Positions 1-7,004 of a stretch of 8,041 bases of DNA are shown piece by piece. Source of the stretch: Bizionia sp. GTDB taxonomy: Bacteria > Bacteroidota > Bacteroidia > Flavobacteriales > Flavobacteriaceae. The notes beneath the pieces are model-generated. The model ran no database searches. It saw nothing but the letters and a program-made list of their open reading frames with translations, and was not told where the DNA came from. The stretch covers positions 1 to 8,041 of the forward strand of contig JAGPVI010000332.1 of NCBI GenBank assembly GCA_018067115.1. The letters run 5' to 3'. How positions within the stretch are numbered: the stretch's first letter is position 1; every line of letters begins with the position of its first letter. The position numbers were made by a program, and so were the translations under genes.

Positions 1-357
1 TCTTTAACTTCCGAAACAAAAAGTAGTGCTGGCGATAAACACGAAACGGGCAGAGCAATGCTTCAATTAGAGCGTGAAAAGGCGGGACAGCAGTTGGCCG
101 AAATTCAGAAGCTGCAAGAACATCTTTCAAAAATTGATTCAAAAACTAAAAGTCAAACCATTCGTTTAGGTAGCGTTGTATACACATCGAATGCGAATTA
201 TTATATTGCGATTAGTGCCGGTGTTTTAGAAGTGAATAACATTATGTTTTACGCCATTTCACCAAGTACGCCCATTGGGCAACTATTAATGAGTAAAACT
301 GTAGGAGATAGTATTGTATTTAGGGATGTAAAAAGTAATATTACTAGGGTTTTATAA
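1..357 (+). CDS. GreA/GreB C-terminal-like small protein, 5' partial
   Basis: The frame is open from base 1, and the residues before the first internal ATG (position 58) read SLTSETKSSAGDKHETGRA. That continues smoothly into the rest, so the gene starts upstream and 118 residues are visible. The first ~45 residues are charged and helical (coiled-coil-like, rich in E, K, Q). The remainder has the layout of the FKBP-like C-terminal domain of GreA/GreB transcript cleavage factors: a 'RLGSVVYTSNANYYIAISAG' strand region, then 'ISPSTPIGQLLMSKTVGDSI', which matches the family pattern SP.SPIG.ALLGK..GD.V. From memory, flavobacterial relatives are about 150 residues long and are often labelled '3-oxoacyl-ACP synthase'; nothing in the sequence supports that enzyme name (no ketosynthase Cys/His/Asn motifs). 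An RNA polymerase-binding role is inferred from the fold only. It ends inside the 3' end of the convergent ABC gene. Confidence 0.75.
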   Translation, partial: SLTSETKSSAGDKHETGRAMLQLEREKAGQQLAEIQKLQEHLSKIDSKTKSQTIRLGSVVYTSNANYYIAISAGVLEVNNIMFYAISPSTPIGQLLMSKTVGDSIVFRDVKSNITRVL

Positions 358-1258
358 TCTGTAAACACACAGAATCGCCAGTTTTTAAAGCTAACGGATG
401 CTCGAAAAGCAAAGTGTTTCCGTTTAGGTTGGCTTCATGTAAATAATAAGAACCTTTAAAATAACTGTTGGTAATAATTGCTTTAAGATTAGAGTGGGGC
501 ACCACTTGTAATTGATGTGCGTAAACAAAGTCTTCGTCTATAATGCTAAACTCACTAAAAAAGGAAGCTACTAAAGCTGTTTCTGGTAGTTTATATAAAT
601 GTTCTGGAGTATTATTCGCAATAATCTTTGCATCGTTTAATACTAAAATTCTATCGGCAAAACCTAAAACATCTTCTTTGTCATGTGTTGCCACTATACA
701 GGTAATGTTTTGTTTCTTTAAATATTTAAAAACACGACGTCTTAGAGATTGTTTTTTAAAATTGTCAATATGACTAAAAGGCTCGTCTAATAATATAATT
801 TCTGGTGCTTTGGCTAATGCTCGTGCTAATGCCACACGCTGTTTTTGTCCGCCACTTAATAATTTCACTTTGGTTTTTGCGAATGCGGTTAATTCTACAA
901 CTTCTAAAAGCTCTGCAGTTCGCTCTTTTTTTTCTTCAGGAAAGAAATTAGATAAGAATTTCCCTATGTTTTCCTCAACCGAAATAAAAGGCATAAGCTC
1001 GAACTCTTGAGCAACATATTTCATAAAGTCGTAACCCACAACTAAATTATATTTTGGTCCCAGAATTGCTTCATCTTTCCAAAATAGATTTCCGTCATTT
1101 AAATCGTACTCGCCGTAAATTAACTTTAAAAGAGTGCTTTTTCCAGAGCCACTTTCTCCAATAACCGCAATATAATCGCCAGGTTGCGCTGTAAATGAAA
1201 TGTCTGTTAACACCGGGTGTTTTGTATAGCCAAAAGAGAGGTCTTGTACGTGTAGCAT
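344..1258 (-). CDS. ABC transporter ATP-binding protein with TOBE-like C-terminus
   Basis: A 304-residue nucleotide-binding subunit of an ABC transporter, acting on the cytoplasmic face of the inner membrane. All ATPase motifs are intact: Walker A GESGSGKST (34-42), Q-loop Gln84, signature LSGGQ (134-138), Walker B IILLDEP (154-160), D-loop SHID (162-165) and switch His192. After residue ~230 comes a ~70-residue beta-rich tail of the TOBE/OB kind found in importer ATPases of the PotA/FbpC/MalK type, so an importer ATPase is the likeliest class; the substrate cannot be read. No permease or binding protein lies next to it in the window, so its membrane partner is unknown. The start is the first ATG of the frame and leads straight into the usual N-terminal strand (LHVQDLSFGYT). 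A near-consensus -7 octamer (TATTTTTA, 1275-1282, - strand) lies just upstream but lacks the final G. The gene is separated from the upstream peptidase gene by a terminator, so it probably has its own promoter. Confidence 0.9.
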   Translation of the reverse strand: MLHVQDLSFGYTKHPVLTDISFTAQPGDYIAVIGESGSGKSTLLKLIYGEYDLNDGNLFWKDEAILGPKYNLVVGYDFMKYVAQEFELMPFISVEENIGKFLSNFFPEEKKERTAELLEVVELTAFAKTKVKLLSGGQKQRVALARALAKAPEIILLDEPFSHIDNFKKQSLRRRVFKYLKKQNITCIVATHDKEDVLGFADRILVLNDAKIIANNTPEHLYKLPETALVASFFSEFSIIDEDFVYAHQLQVVPHSNLKAIITNSYFKGSYYLHEANLNGNTLLFEHPLALKTGDSVCLQIIKP

Positions 1259-1286
1259 TGTAATAATTTAAACGTAAAAATAAGCA

Positions 1287-1316
1287 TAAAAAAACCGCTT
1301 GAAAAACAAGCGGTTT
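1287..1316 (-). terminator. Rho-independent terminator of the prolyl oligopeptidase gene
   Basis: The arms at 1292-1301 and 1307-1316 (AAACCGCTTG / CAAGCGGTTT) pair perfectly over 10 bp around a 5-base loop. On the - strand the hairpin runs straight into a T tract (complement of the A run at 1288-1294). It begins 22 bases after the stop codon of the peptidase gene. The + strand side lacks a comparable T tract, so it works for leftward transcription. Confidence 0.85.
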
Positions 1317-1338
1317 AGTAATTTATAAAAAAGGAAAC

Positions 1339-3495
1339 TTAGTGTTTCGTATTCTCTTTCTGTGCAATTGGTAAAGTTTCGTAACCCATATTAAAAAGTG
1401 TAAAACCGTAAATGTCTGCCCATTCTTGAATTTGCATACTTACAGGTTTTCCAGCGCCGTGACCAGCATTTACATCAATTCTAATTAACCTTGGATTGTT
1501 TCCAAATTGCTTCGCTTGTAATTCGGCAGCGAATTTAAAACTATGTGCAGGAACTACACGGTCATCATGATCTCCTGTTAATACCATAGTTGCTGGGTAT
1601 TCTACATTTTCTTTAACGTTGTGAACTGGAGAGTACGCTAATAAATACTCGAACATTTCTTTATTGTCTTCAGCCGTTCCATAATCGTAAGCCCAACCTG
1701 CACCTGCAGTAAATGTATGGTAACGTAACATATCTAAAACACCAACACCTGGTAGCGCCACAGCCATTAAATCTGGTCTTTGTGTCATTGTCGCACCAAC
1801 TAATAAACCGCCATTAGAACGTCCTGAAATAGCTAAGCGATTAGAACTTGTATACTTATTATCGATTAGGTATTCTGCAGCAGCGATAAAATCATCGAAC
1901 ACATTTTGCTTTTGCAATTGCGTTCCTGCTTTGTGCCATTCTTTACCATATTCTCCACCACCACGTAGGTTAGCAACAGCATACACGCCACCTTGTTCTA
2001 ACCAAACGGCATTTGTAATGCTAAAACTAGGCTGTAAGCTAATGTTAAAACCACCATAACCGTATAACATTGTTGGGTTTGTACCATCCAATTTAAGGCC
2101 TTTTTTATAGGTTAAAATCATTGGTATTTTGGTGCCATCTTTTGATGTGTAAAACACTTGCTTAGACTCGAAGTCTTCACTTTTAAAATCGATTGATGGT
2201 TTCCAATATTCTACAGACTCGCCGCTTTCCACGTTAAATTTATAAATACTTCCTGGAGTGTTGTAATTTGTAAAAGAGTAGTATAATTCTTTTTCTTCTT
2301 TATCTCCACTAATCGAGCCTACGGTACCAATTCCTGGTAAGTTTACCTCGCGAATTAGTTTACCATCGTAGTCGTATTGCGATACTTTAGACACCGCGTC
2401 TACCATATATTCAGCGAAGAAATTATGACCTCCTTTAGAGATTGATAATACGTTTTTAGTTTCAGGAATGAAATCTTTCCAGTTTTCTACTGCAGGGTTT
2501 TTAGCGTCTACAGTTACTATTTTTCCGTTTGGAGCGTTTAAATTTGTATATAAATAGAGTTTGCTACCTACGTTTTCAACAAGACGAGTATCAGAATCTG
2601 TATTATTAATTATTGGTGTTAAAGGTGCATCGAGTTTACTTAAATCTTTTATAAATAGTTTGTTTCCAGATGTTGAAACAGCAGCCGAAAGCAATACATA
2701 TTTTTGGTCTTTAGTCACAGAAGCCGTAATATATCTGTGTTTTTCTTCTGGCGTAGCACCGTAAACAATAACATCCTCTTTTTGAGGCGTTCCTAATTTA
2801 TGGTAATACACTTTGTGCTGGTCTGTTTTAGCAGATAGTTCGCTACCTTTAGGTTTGTCGTAACTAGAATAGTAAAAACCGTCGTTACCTTTCCAAGACA
2901 CACCACTAAATTTTACGTCTTGAAGGGTATCTTCAATAACCTCTTTAGTTTCTGTTTTTATAACGATTACTTTTCTCCAGTCGCTACCACCTTCAGAAAT
3001 AGAATATGCCGCTAGGGTTCCATCTTCAGTAAAGCTTAAGCCTGATAAAGAGGTAGTTCCGTCCTCAGAAAATGTATTAGGATCTAAAAAAACCTCTTCT
3101 TTATCTCCTTCTTTTTTGTAAACTACATAATGGTTTTGGATGCCATTATTTTTATAGAAATAGGTGTTTTCTCCTTCTTTAAAAGGCGCGCCCACTTTTT
3201 CGTAATTCCAAAGTGTTTCTAGGCGGTTTTTTAAATCTTCACGGTAAGGAATATTATCTAAGTAACCGTATGTTGCTACGTTTTGTTGTGCTACCCATTC
3301 TCCAGTTTCGGCACTTTTATCATCTTCCAACCAACGGTAAGGATCTTTTATTTCAGTCCCAAAATAGTTAGAGACCGTATCTACCTTTTTGGTTTCTGGA
3401 TAGTTAACCGTGATTTCTTTTTTTTCTTCTTGCTGATCGTTTTTACAAGACATAATCATTGAAAAGGTTAATAAGCAAAGTGCTAGTTTCTTCAT
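1339..3495 (-). CDS. Prolyl oligopeptidase family serine peptidase (S9A), lipoprotein
   Basis: A 718-residue peptidase of family S9A (post-proline cleaving), which hydrolyses short peptides after proline. The N-terminus is a lipoprotein signal peptide: MKK, a hydrophobic stretch, then a lipobox ending MSC with Cys17 as the lipidated residue, so the enzyme is exported and membrane-anchored. Residues ~30-435 form the N-terminal seven-bladed propeller that limits access to the active site (note the family motif DPYRWLED at 51-58). Residues ~445-700 are the alpha/beta hydrolase domain with YGYGGFNI (478-485), ANLRGGGEYG (508-517) and the triad: Ser560 in GRSNGG, Asp644 in DHDDRVVP, His679 in AGHGAGKP. 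Arg646 corresponds to the substrate-binding Arg of the porcine enzyme. Length matches the family (~700). It is monocistronic, with an asd terminator upstream and its own terminator downstream. A TATTTTTG -7 element precedes the start. The acidic residues after Cys17 (KNDQQEE) could favour surface export but do not match a known signal closely. Exact substrate specificity is not readable. Confidence 0.95.
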   Translation of the reverse strand: MKKLALCLLTFSMIMSCKNDQQEEKKEITVNYPETKKVDTVSNYFGTEIKDPYRWLEDDKSAETGEWVAQQNVATYGYLDNIPYREDLKNRLETLWNYEKVGAPFKEGENTYFYKNNGIQNHYVVYKKEGDKEEVFLDPNTFSEDGTTSLSGLSFTEDGTLAAYSISEGGSDWRKVIVIKTETKEVIEDTLQDVKFSGVSWKGNDGFYYSSYDKPKGSELSAKTDQHKVYYHKLGTPQKEDVIVYGATPEEKHRYITASVTKDQKYVLLSAAVSTSGNKLFIKDLSKLDAPLTPIINNTDSDTRLVENVGSKLYLYTNLNAPNGKIVTVDAKNPAVENWKDFIPETKNVLSISKGGHNFFAEYMVDAVSKVSQYDYDGKLIREVNLPGIGTVGSISGDKEEKELYYSFTNYNTPGSIYKFNVESGESVEYWKPSIDFKSEDFESKQVFYTSKDGTKIPMILTYKKGLKLDGTNPTMLYGYGGFNISLQPSFSITNAVWLEQGGVYAVANLRGGGEYGKEWHKAGTQLQKQNVFDDFIAAAEYLIDNKYTSSNRLAISGRSNGGLLVGATMTQRPDLMAVALPGVGVLDMLRYHTFTAGAGWAYDYGTAEDNKEMFEYLLAYSPVHNVKENVEYPATMVLTGDHDDRVVPAHSFKFAAELQAKQFGNNPRLIRIDVNAGHGAGKPVSMQIQEWADIYGFTLFNMGYETLPIAQKENTKH

Positions 3496-3521
3496 TATAC
3501 AATGTGTTTATTGAGTGATCT

Positions 3522-3529
3522 CAAAAATA
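3522..3529 (-). promoter_or_regulatory. Candidate -7 element for the prolyl oligopeptidase gene
   Basis: TATTTTTG on the - strand fits the Bacteroidota -7 consensus TAnnTTTG and lies 26 bases upstream of the ATG. The nearest TTTG (3557-3560) is 27 bases further upstream, longer than the usual ~19-23 spacing, so the -33 half is weak. The element starts only three bases after the asd terminator ends. Confidence 0.4.
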
Positions 3530-3532
3530 ACG

Positions 3533-3569
3533 AAAAAAGCGCTTGTTTTTAGTAAACAAACGCTTTTTT
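3533..3569 (-). terminator. Rho-independent terminator of asd
   Basis: Outer arms AAAAAAGCG (3533-3541) and CGCTTTTTT (3561-3569) pair fully, and inner arms TTGTTT / AAACAA extend the stem across one C-A mismatch, with a short TTAGT loop. On the - strand it ends in a run of six T. It lies 67 bases past the asd stop codon. The A and T runs on both flanks make it nearly symmetrical, but no + strand gene ends here. Confidence 0.75.
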
Positions 3570-3636
3570 AACGATATAGTTAAATTGTATTTTCGATTTA
3601 TAATATTAATAGAAATGGAGGTGTGTATAATTTAGC

Positions 3637-4626
3637 TTACACGAGATTGTTTTCGACCAAATATTCTGCTATTTGCACCGTATTTGTTGCAGCGCCTTTA
3701 CGTAGGTTATCGCTCACTACCCATAGGTTTAGGGTATTAGGTTGCGATTCATCTCGCCGTAGTCTTCCTACAAACACATCGTCTTTACCGTTGGCGTAAA
3801 TAGGCATAGGGTATACATTTACATCGGTATTATCCTGAACCGTAATTCCTGGCGTTGCGTGTAATAGTTTTCTAACTTCGGTGATATCGAAATCATTTTC
3901 GAAGGCAACATTTATCGCTTCACTATGTCCACCAGATGTTGGTATGCGGACTGCCGTAGCGGTAACAGCTATCGTTTTATCATCTAATATTTTCTGAGTT
4001 TCGCGAATTAGTTTCATTTCTTCTTTCGTGTACCCGTTGTCCTCAAACACATCGCAATGCGGAATCGCATTTTTATTTATTGGGTAAGGATACGCCATTT
4101 CGCCTTTAATGCCTGCTAATTCATTTTCTAATTGCTTAATCGCCTTAACGCCCGTTCCAGAAATAGATTGGTATGTTGAAACTACAATACGTTTTATTTT
4201 ATATTTATTATGAAGCGGAGCCAATGCCATTACCATTTGTATAGTTGAGCAATTAGGGTTAGCTATAATCTTATCTGTTTTTGCCAAAGTATTGGCATTA
4301 ATTTCTGGTACAATTAATTTTTTTGAAGCGTCCATTCTCCAAGCTGAAGAATTATCGATTACCGTGGTACCAACTTCTGCAAATTTTGGAGCCCATTCTA
4401 AAGAGGTCTCTCCGCCAGCCGAAAATAATGCAATATCAGGTTTCAGTGCTACAGCATCTTCTAAACTTACAATAGTATAGGCTTTACCTTTAAAGTCCAC
4501 TGTTTTTCCAACGGATTTTTGTGAAGCTACAGGAATAAATTCTGTAATTTTAAATTGGCGCTCATCTAATACCTTACGCATAACTTCTCCAACCATTCCG
4601 GTTACTCCAATAACTGCTAATTTCAT
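3637..4626 (-). CDS. asd: Aspartate-semialdehyde dehydrogenase
   Basis: A cytosolic NADPH-dependent enzyme that reductively dephosphorylates L-aspartyl-4-phosphate to L-aspartate-4-semialdehyde, the branch point to lysine/diaminopimelate, threonine and methionine. The 329 residues match the family length. Visible motifs are the N-terminal nucleotide-binding loop GVTGMVG (7-13), the FSAGGE segment (68-73), SSAWRMD (93-99), the catalytic Cys126 in NPNCST, the substrate-binding Arg227 in VRIPT, and the acid/base His234 in SGGHSE. The start ATG opens directly into the Rossmann strand (MKLAVIGVTG), so no other start is plausible. It reads alone: mscL upstream ends in its own terminator, a TAAGTTTG -7 octamer sits 20 bases before the start, and a hairpin terminator follows. 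The diaminopimelate product ties it functionally to the nearby peptidoglycan gene alr. Confidence 0.97.
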   Translation of the reverse strand: MKLAVIGVTGMVGEVMRKVLDERQFKITEFIPVASQKSVGKTVDFKGKAYTIVSLEDAVALKPDIALFSAGGETSLEWAPKFAEVGTTVIDNSSAWRMDASKKLIVPEINANTLAKTDKIIANPNCSTIQMVMALAPLHNKYKIKRIVVSTYQSISGTGVKAIKQLENELAGIKGEMAYPYPINKNAIPHCDVFEDNGYTKEEMKLIRETQKILDDKTIAVTATAVRIPTSGGHSEAINVAFENDFDITEVRKLLHATPGITVQDNTDVNVYPMPIYANGKDDVFVGRLRRDESQPNTLNLWVVSDNLRKGAATNTVQIAEYLVENNLV

Positions 4627-4646
4627 TTTAAAAACGTTTAATATTA

Positions 4647-4654
4647 CAAACTTA
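4647..4654 (-). promoter_or_regulatory. Candidate -7 element for asd
   Basis: TAAGTTTG on the - strand is an exact match to the Bacteroidota -7 consensus TAnnTTTG, 20 bases before the asd ATG, which implies a short leader of about 15 bases. I see no TTG at the expected -33 spacing, so the call rests on the octamer and its position between the mscL terminator and asd. Confidence 0.5.
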
Positions 4655-4698
4655 TACTATTTAGCAATATCGTTATTTATAAAAGGTTTAATTTTTTC

Positions 4699-4732
4699 AT
4701 AAAAAAAACCGCTTTAGCGAATAAAGCGGTTT
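4699..4732 (-). terminator. Rho-independent terminator of mscL
   Basis: The arms at 4706-4716 and 4722-4732 (AAACCGCTTTA / TAAAGCGGTTT) pair perfectly over 11 bp around a 5-base loop that reads TTCGC on the transcribed strand. The hairpin is followed on the - strand by an eight-T run (complement of A at 4701-4708). It starts 20 bases past the mscL stop. The arm core is the same as in the terminator at 1292-1316. Confidence 0.88.
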
Positions 4733-4752
4733 GGAATAATTTATGTTTTAGA

Positions 4753-5154
4753 TTACTTTTTTAAGGCGTCTCTAATTTCTTTTAAAATGTCTAATTCCGT
4801 TGGTCCTTTTGGAGCTGCTGGAGCTGGAGGTGTTTTTGTTTTATTGTAAGCTTTTACAATAAGAAACAATACAAATCCAACGATTATTAAGTTAATAATA
4901 GCATTAATCCATTTTCCATACATAATAGCGTTCTCTGCTTTTGTTACTGTACCGTCTGCTGCAATTACAGCTTCGTCAAGTACAATTCTCATATCTGCAA
5001 AATCTAAACCACTAGAGAAGTGACCAATTATTGGCATCATAATATCAGACACGAAACCACTAACAACGAGACCCATTGCACCTGCTAGTAAAACAGCAAC
5101 AGCTAAATCGATGACGTTACCCGTCATTATAAATTTCTTAAATTCTTTAAACAT
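4753..5154 (-). CDS. mscL: Large-conductance mechanosensitive channel MscL
   Basis: An inner-membrane pore that opens under membrane tension to release solutes on hypo-osmotic shock; MscL works as a homo-oligomer (pentamer in known structures). The 133 residues match the family. Seen in order: an amphipathic N-terminal helix (MFKEFKKFIM), the signature GNVIDLAVAV (12-21) opening TM1 (~14-40) and leading to SDIMMPIIG (36-44), an external loop (~45-78), TM2 (~82-101), a flexible Pro/Ala/Lys linker (~104-118), and the C-terminal bundle helix LDILKEIRDALKK. The usual Gly-rich stretch after DLAVAV reads LLAGAMG, a mild variant; the second Pro of the common MPP motif is Ile. It lies 92 bases downstream of alr with a candidate promoter between, and ends in a strong terminator, so it can be expressed alone or by read-through from tdk-alr. 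Confidence 0.96.
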   Translation of the reverse strand: MFKEFKKFIMTGNVIDLAVAVLLAGAMGLVVSGFVSDIMMPIIGHFSSGLDFADMRIVLDEAVIAADGTVTKAENAIMYGKWINAIINLIIVGFVLFLIVKAYNKTKTPPAPAAPKGPTELDILKEIRDALKK

Positions 5155-5171
5155 AAGTGTGTTATTTTGGT

Positions 5172-5192
5172 TAGTTATTGAGTTAATAACTA
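5172..5192. repeat. AT-rich inverted repeat upstream of mscL
   Basis: TAGTTATT (5172-5179) and AATAACTA (5185-5192) are perfect inverted arms around GAGTT. The repeat lies 18 bases before the mscL start, inside the leader if transcription begins at the octamer near 5237. It has no GC pairs to speak of and no T tract, so it is not a terminator. It could be an operator-like dyad or chance in AT-rich DNA. Confidence 0.3.
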
Positions 5193-5236
5193 TTAAAGTA
5201 GTTAATTTTTTTTGAAAAACTATACGAATTAACGTA

Positions 5237-5244
5237 CAAATTTA
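5237..5244 (-). promoter_or_regulatory. Candidate -7 element for mscL
   Basis: TAAATTTG on the - strand exactly fits TAnnTTTG and lies two bases beyond the alr stop codon, 82 bases before the mscL start. It would give a leader of roughly 75 bases. No clear -33 TTG is present at the right spacing in the alr 3' end. Confidence 0.4.
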
Positions 5245-5246
5245 AA

Positions 5247-6353
5247 TTATCGATAAAATACACGTTTTATACGTTGGGAGATTGCTGGTAATATTTCGTA
5301 GGAAATAGAGTTTATGGTTTCCGAAAATTGTTCGGCGGTGTATTCCGTTCCAAAAATAATAACTTCATCTCCTTCGTTACAATCAATTGTTGTAACATCT
5401 ACCATTATCATATCCATACATACATTACCTATAATATATGCTTTTTGGTTATTTATAATTACGTAGCCTTTTCTATTACCATACGCTCTTGTTATACCAT
5501 CTGCATGGCCAATAGGTAAGGTTGCGGTACGCACTGTTTCGGTGGCTATTAAAGCACGATTGTAACCTAAACTATCACCCTTTTTTAATATATGAATTTG
5601 CGAAATCGTCGTTTTTAATGTTGCTATAGGTTTAAAATAGCTGTTATATTTAGGGTCGTTACCATGACCATGCATTCCAATACCGCTTCTAACCATATCA
5701 AAGTGGGCCATTGGGTAATTTAGTATTCCAGACGTATTACATTGGTGTAGCATTGGTTTGTAGCCCAGGCCTTTAATAATTACTGAAGCTATTTTTTTAA
5801 ATTGCTCAATCTGTTGTAAAGTAAATTCTTTTTCTTTTAAATCTTCACTCGCTGCCAAATGAGAAAATAAGGAGGATACTTTAATTGCCTTTACATCCTG
5901 CAATGTAGAAAGGATGTTTGGTATATCAGTTTCAGAAAAGCCAAGTCTATTTAATCCCGTATTAAACTTTAAATGTATAGGGTAATCGGTTTGTTTTTTA
6001 TTTTCCGCTATAGCGAGAAAAGCTTTTAAAACCCGATGCGAATATAAACTCGGTTCTAGGCAATGCTCAATAATAGTTTCGAAAGATTCTGGCAACGGGT
6101 GTAACACCAAGATAGGTGTAGTTATGCCAGCCTCACGTAATACTACGCCTTCGCTAACGTAAGCGACAGCAAAGTAATCGACATGCAATTCTTCAAGGTA
6201 TTTTGCTACTTCAACACTATTACTGCCATAAGCAAATGCTTTTACTACGGCAAGAAATTTAGTATTGGGTTGTAGTCGCGATTTTAAAAACTCAACATTA
6301 TGTTTTAGGGCTTTTAAATCTATTTCTAAAACGGTTCCTTGTGCTTTAGGCAT
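5247..6353 (-). CDS. alr: Alanine racemase (PLP-dependent)
   Basis: A cytosolic enzyme converting L-alanine to D-alanine, the precursor of the D-Ala-D-Ala end of peptidoglycan stems. The 368 residues are the standard stand-alone length; this is not the MurF-Alr fusion seen in some Bacteroidota. The PLP lysine is Lys38 in [10 protein letters not shown], the second catalytic base is Tyr264 in SLGYNR, and Lys129 and Arg136 in [13 protein letters not shown] match the structural Lys/Arg pair of the Geobacillus enzyme. PIGHADG (280-286) and VCMDM (311-315) are family motifs in the C-terminal beta domain. Residues ~8-235 form the TIM barrel. The ATG overlaps the last codons and stop of tdk by 8 bases, which argues for co-transcription and translational coupling and fixes this start. 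The Phe in KAFAYG, where many phyla have Asp, is to my memory normal for Bacteroidota. Confidence 0.97.
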   Translation of the reverse strand: MPKAQGTVLEIDLKALKHNVEFLKSRLQPNTKFLAVVKAFAYGSNSVEVAKYLEELHVDYFAVAYVSEGVVLREAGITTPILVLHPLPESFETIIEHCLEPSLYSHRVLKAFLAIAENKKQTDYPIHLKFNTGLNRLGFSETDIPNILSTLQDVKAIKVSSLFSHLAASEDLKEKEFTLQQIEQFKKIASVIIKGLGYKPMLHQCNTSGILNYPMAHFDMVRSGIGMHGHGNDPKYNSYFKPIATLKTTISQIHILKKGDSLGYNRALIATETVRTATLPIGHADGITRAYGNRKGYVIINNQKAYIIGNVCMDMIMVDVTTIDCNEGDEVIIFGTEYTAEQFSETINSISYEILPAISQRIKRVFYR

Positions 6354-6987
6354 CAGGTTGATTTGGTTTTATTTCTTCGACGGCGTTCACTTTTAGGGTC
6401 TTTATTTTTTCGCGTACCGTTGCTTTGTAGTAAGCAGCACGGCTTAAAGGTTCATACTCTTCGGTTTCTCCTAATAATACTAGAGCTTCACTGCTAGTTT
6501 TACGGTGGCTAAATTGTGCTAAATTCCCGGTTTTTGTACAAACAGCATGGACTTTAGTTACGTATTCTGCGGTGGCCATTAAGTTAGGCATTGGCCCAAA
6601 AGGGTTGCCTTTAAAGTCCATATCTAAACCAGCAACAATTACACGAATGCCTTTGTTGGCTAAATCATTGCAGACACGAACAATTTCATCATCGAAAAAC
6701 TGAGCCTCGTCAATACCAACCACATCACAACCATCGGCGAGAATAGGAATATTTGCCGCTGCAGGAACGGGTGTAGAACGAATTTGATTAGCATCATGCG
6801 ATACTACCATTTCTTCATCGTAACGAACATCGACGGCAGGCTTAAAAATCTCTACACGTTGTTTTGCAAATTGGGCGCGTTTAAGTCGGCGGATAAGTTC
6901 TTCTGTTTTACCAGAAAACATAGATCCGCAAATAACTTCTATCCAACCAAATTGTTCTTTTTGATTTACTGTATTTTCGAGAAACAT
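6346..6987 (-). CDS. tdk: Thymidine kinase (type II, TK1-like)
   Basis: Phosphorylates thymidine to dTMP with ATP in the salvage route to dTTP. The 213 residues fit the TK1-like family (~190-215). Seen: P-loop GSMFSGKT (21-28), the catalytic Glu94 in GIDEAQFF (91-98) with Asp93 of the Walker B-like site, the conserved [14 protein letters not shown] (120-133), and the C-terminal lasso region with [12 protein letters not shown] (176-187). The family's structural zinc site, usually two CxxC pairs, is largely missing: only Cys150 remains in [10 protein letters not shown], and the second pair reads LSRAAY. It is first in an apparent operon with alr (8-base overlap). A TAAATTTG -7 octamer and an imperfect hairpin lie in the 117-base gap before it, which it shares with a divergent gene. 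Confidence 0.95.
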   Translation of the reverse strand: MFLENTVNQKEQFGWIEVICGSMFSGKTEELIRRLKRAQFAKQRVEIFKPAVDVRYDEEMVVSHDANQIRSTPVPAAANIPILADGCDVVGIDEAQFFDDEIVRVCNDLANKGIRVIVAGLDMDFKGNPFGPMPNLMATAEYVTKVHAVCTKTGNLAQFSHRKTSSEALVLLGETEEYEPLSRAAYYKATVREKIKTLKVNAVEEIKPNQPDA

Positions 6988-7004
6988 TTTGTAATTTTAA
7001 CTCA

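Noticed and set aside
543..1010. Open frames on the + strand inside the ABC ATPase gene
   Set aside because: They lie opposite a gene with all family motifs and their translations show no domain character; they are antisense shadows.
3617..3623. GGAGGTG on the + strand, which reads as an anti-Shine-Dalgarno-like CACCTCC in the asd 3' region
   Set aside because: No + strand gene follows, and a single 7-base match in AT-rich DNA is likely chance; Bacteroidota rarely use Shine-Dalgarno pairing.
5247..6353. KAFAYG instead of KADAYG around the PLP lysine of alanine racemase
   Set aside because: Lysine and all other catalytic residues are present, and the Phe form is, to my memory, usual in Bacteroidota enzymes.
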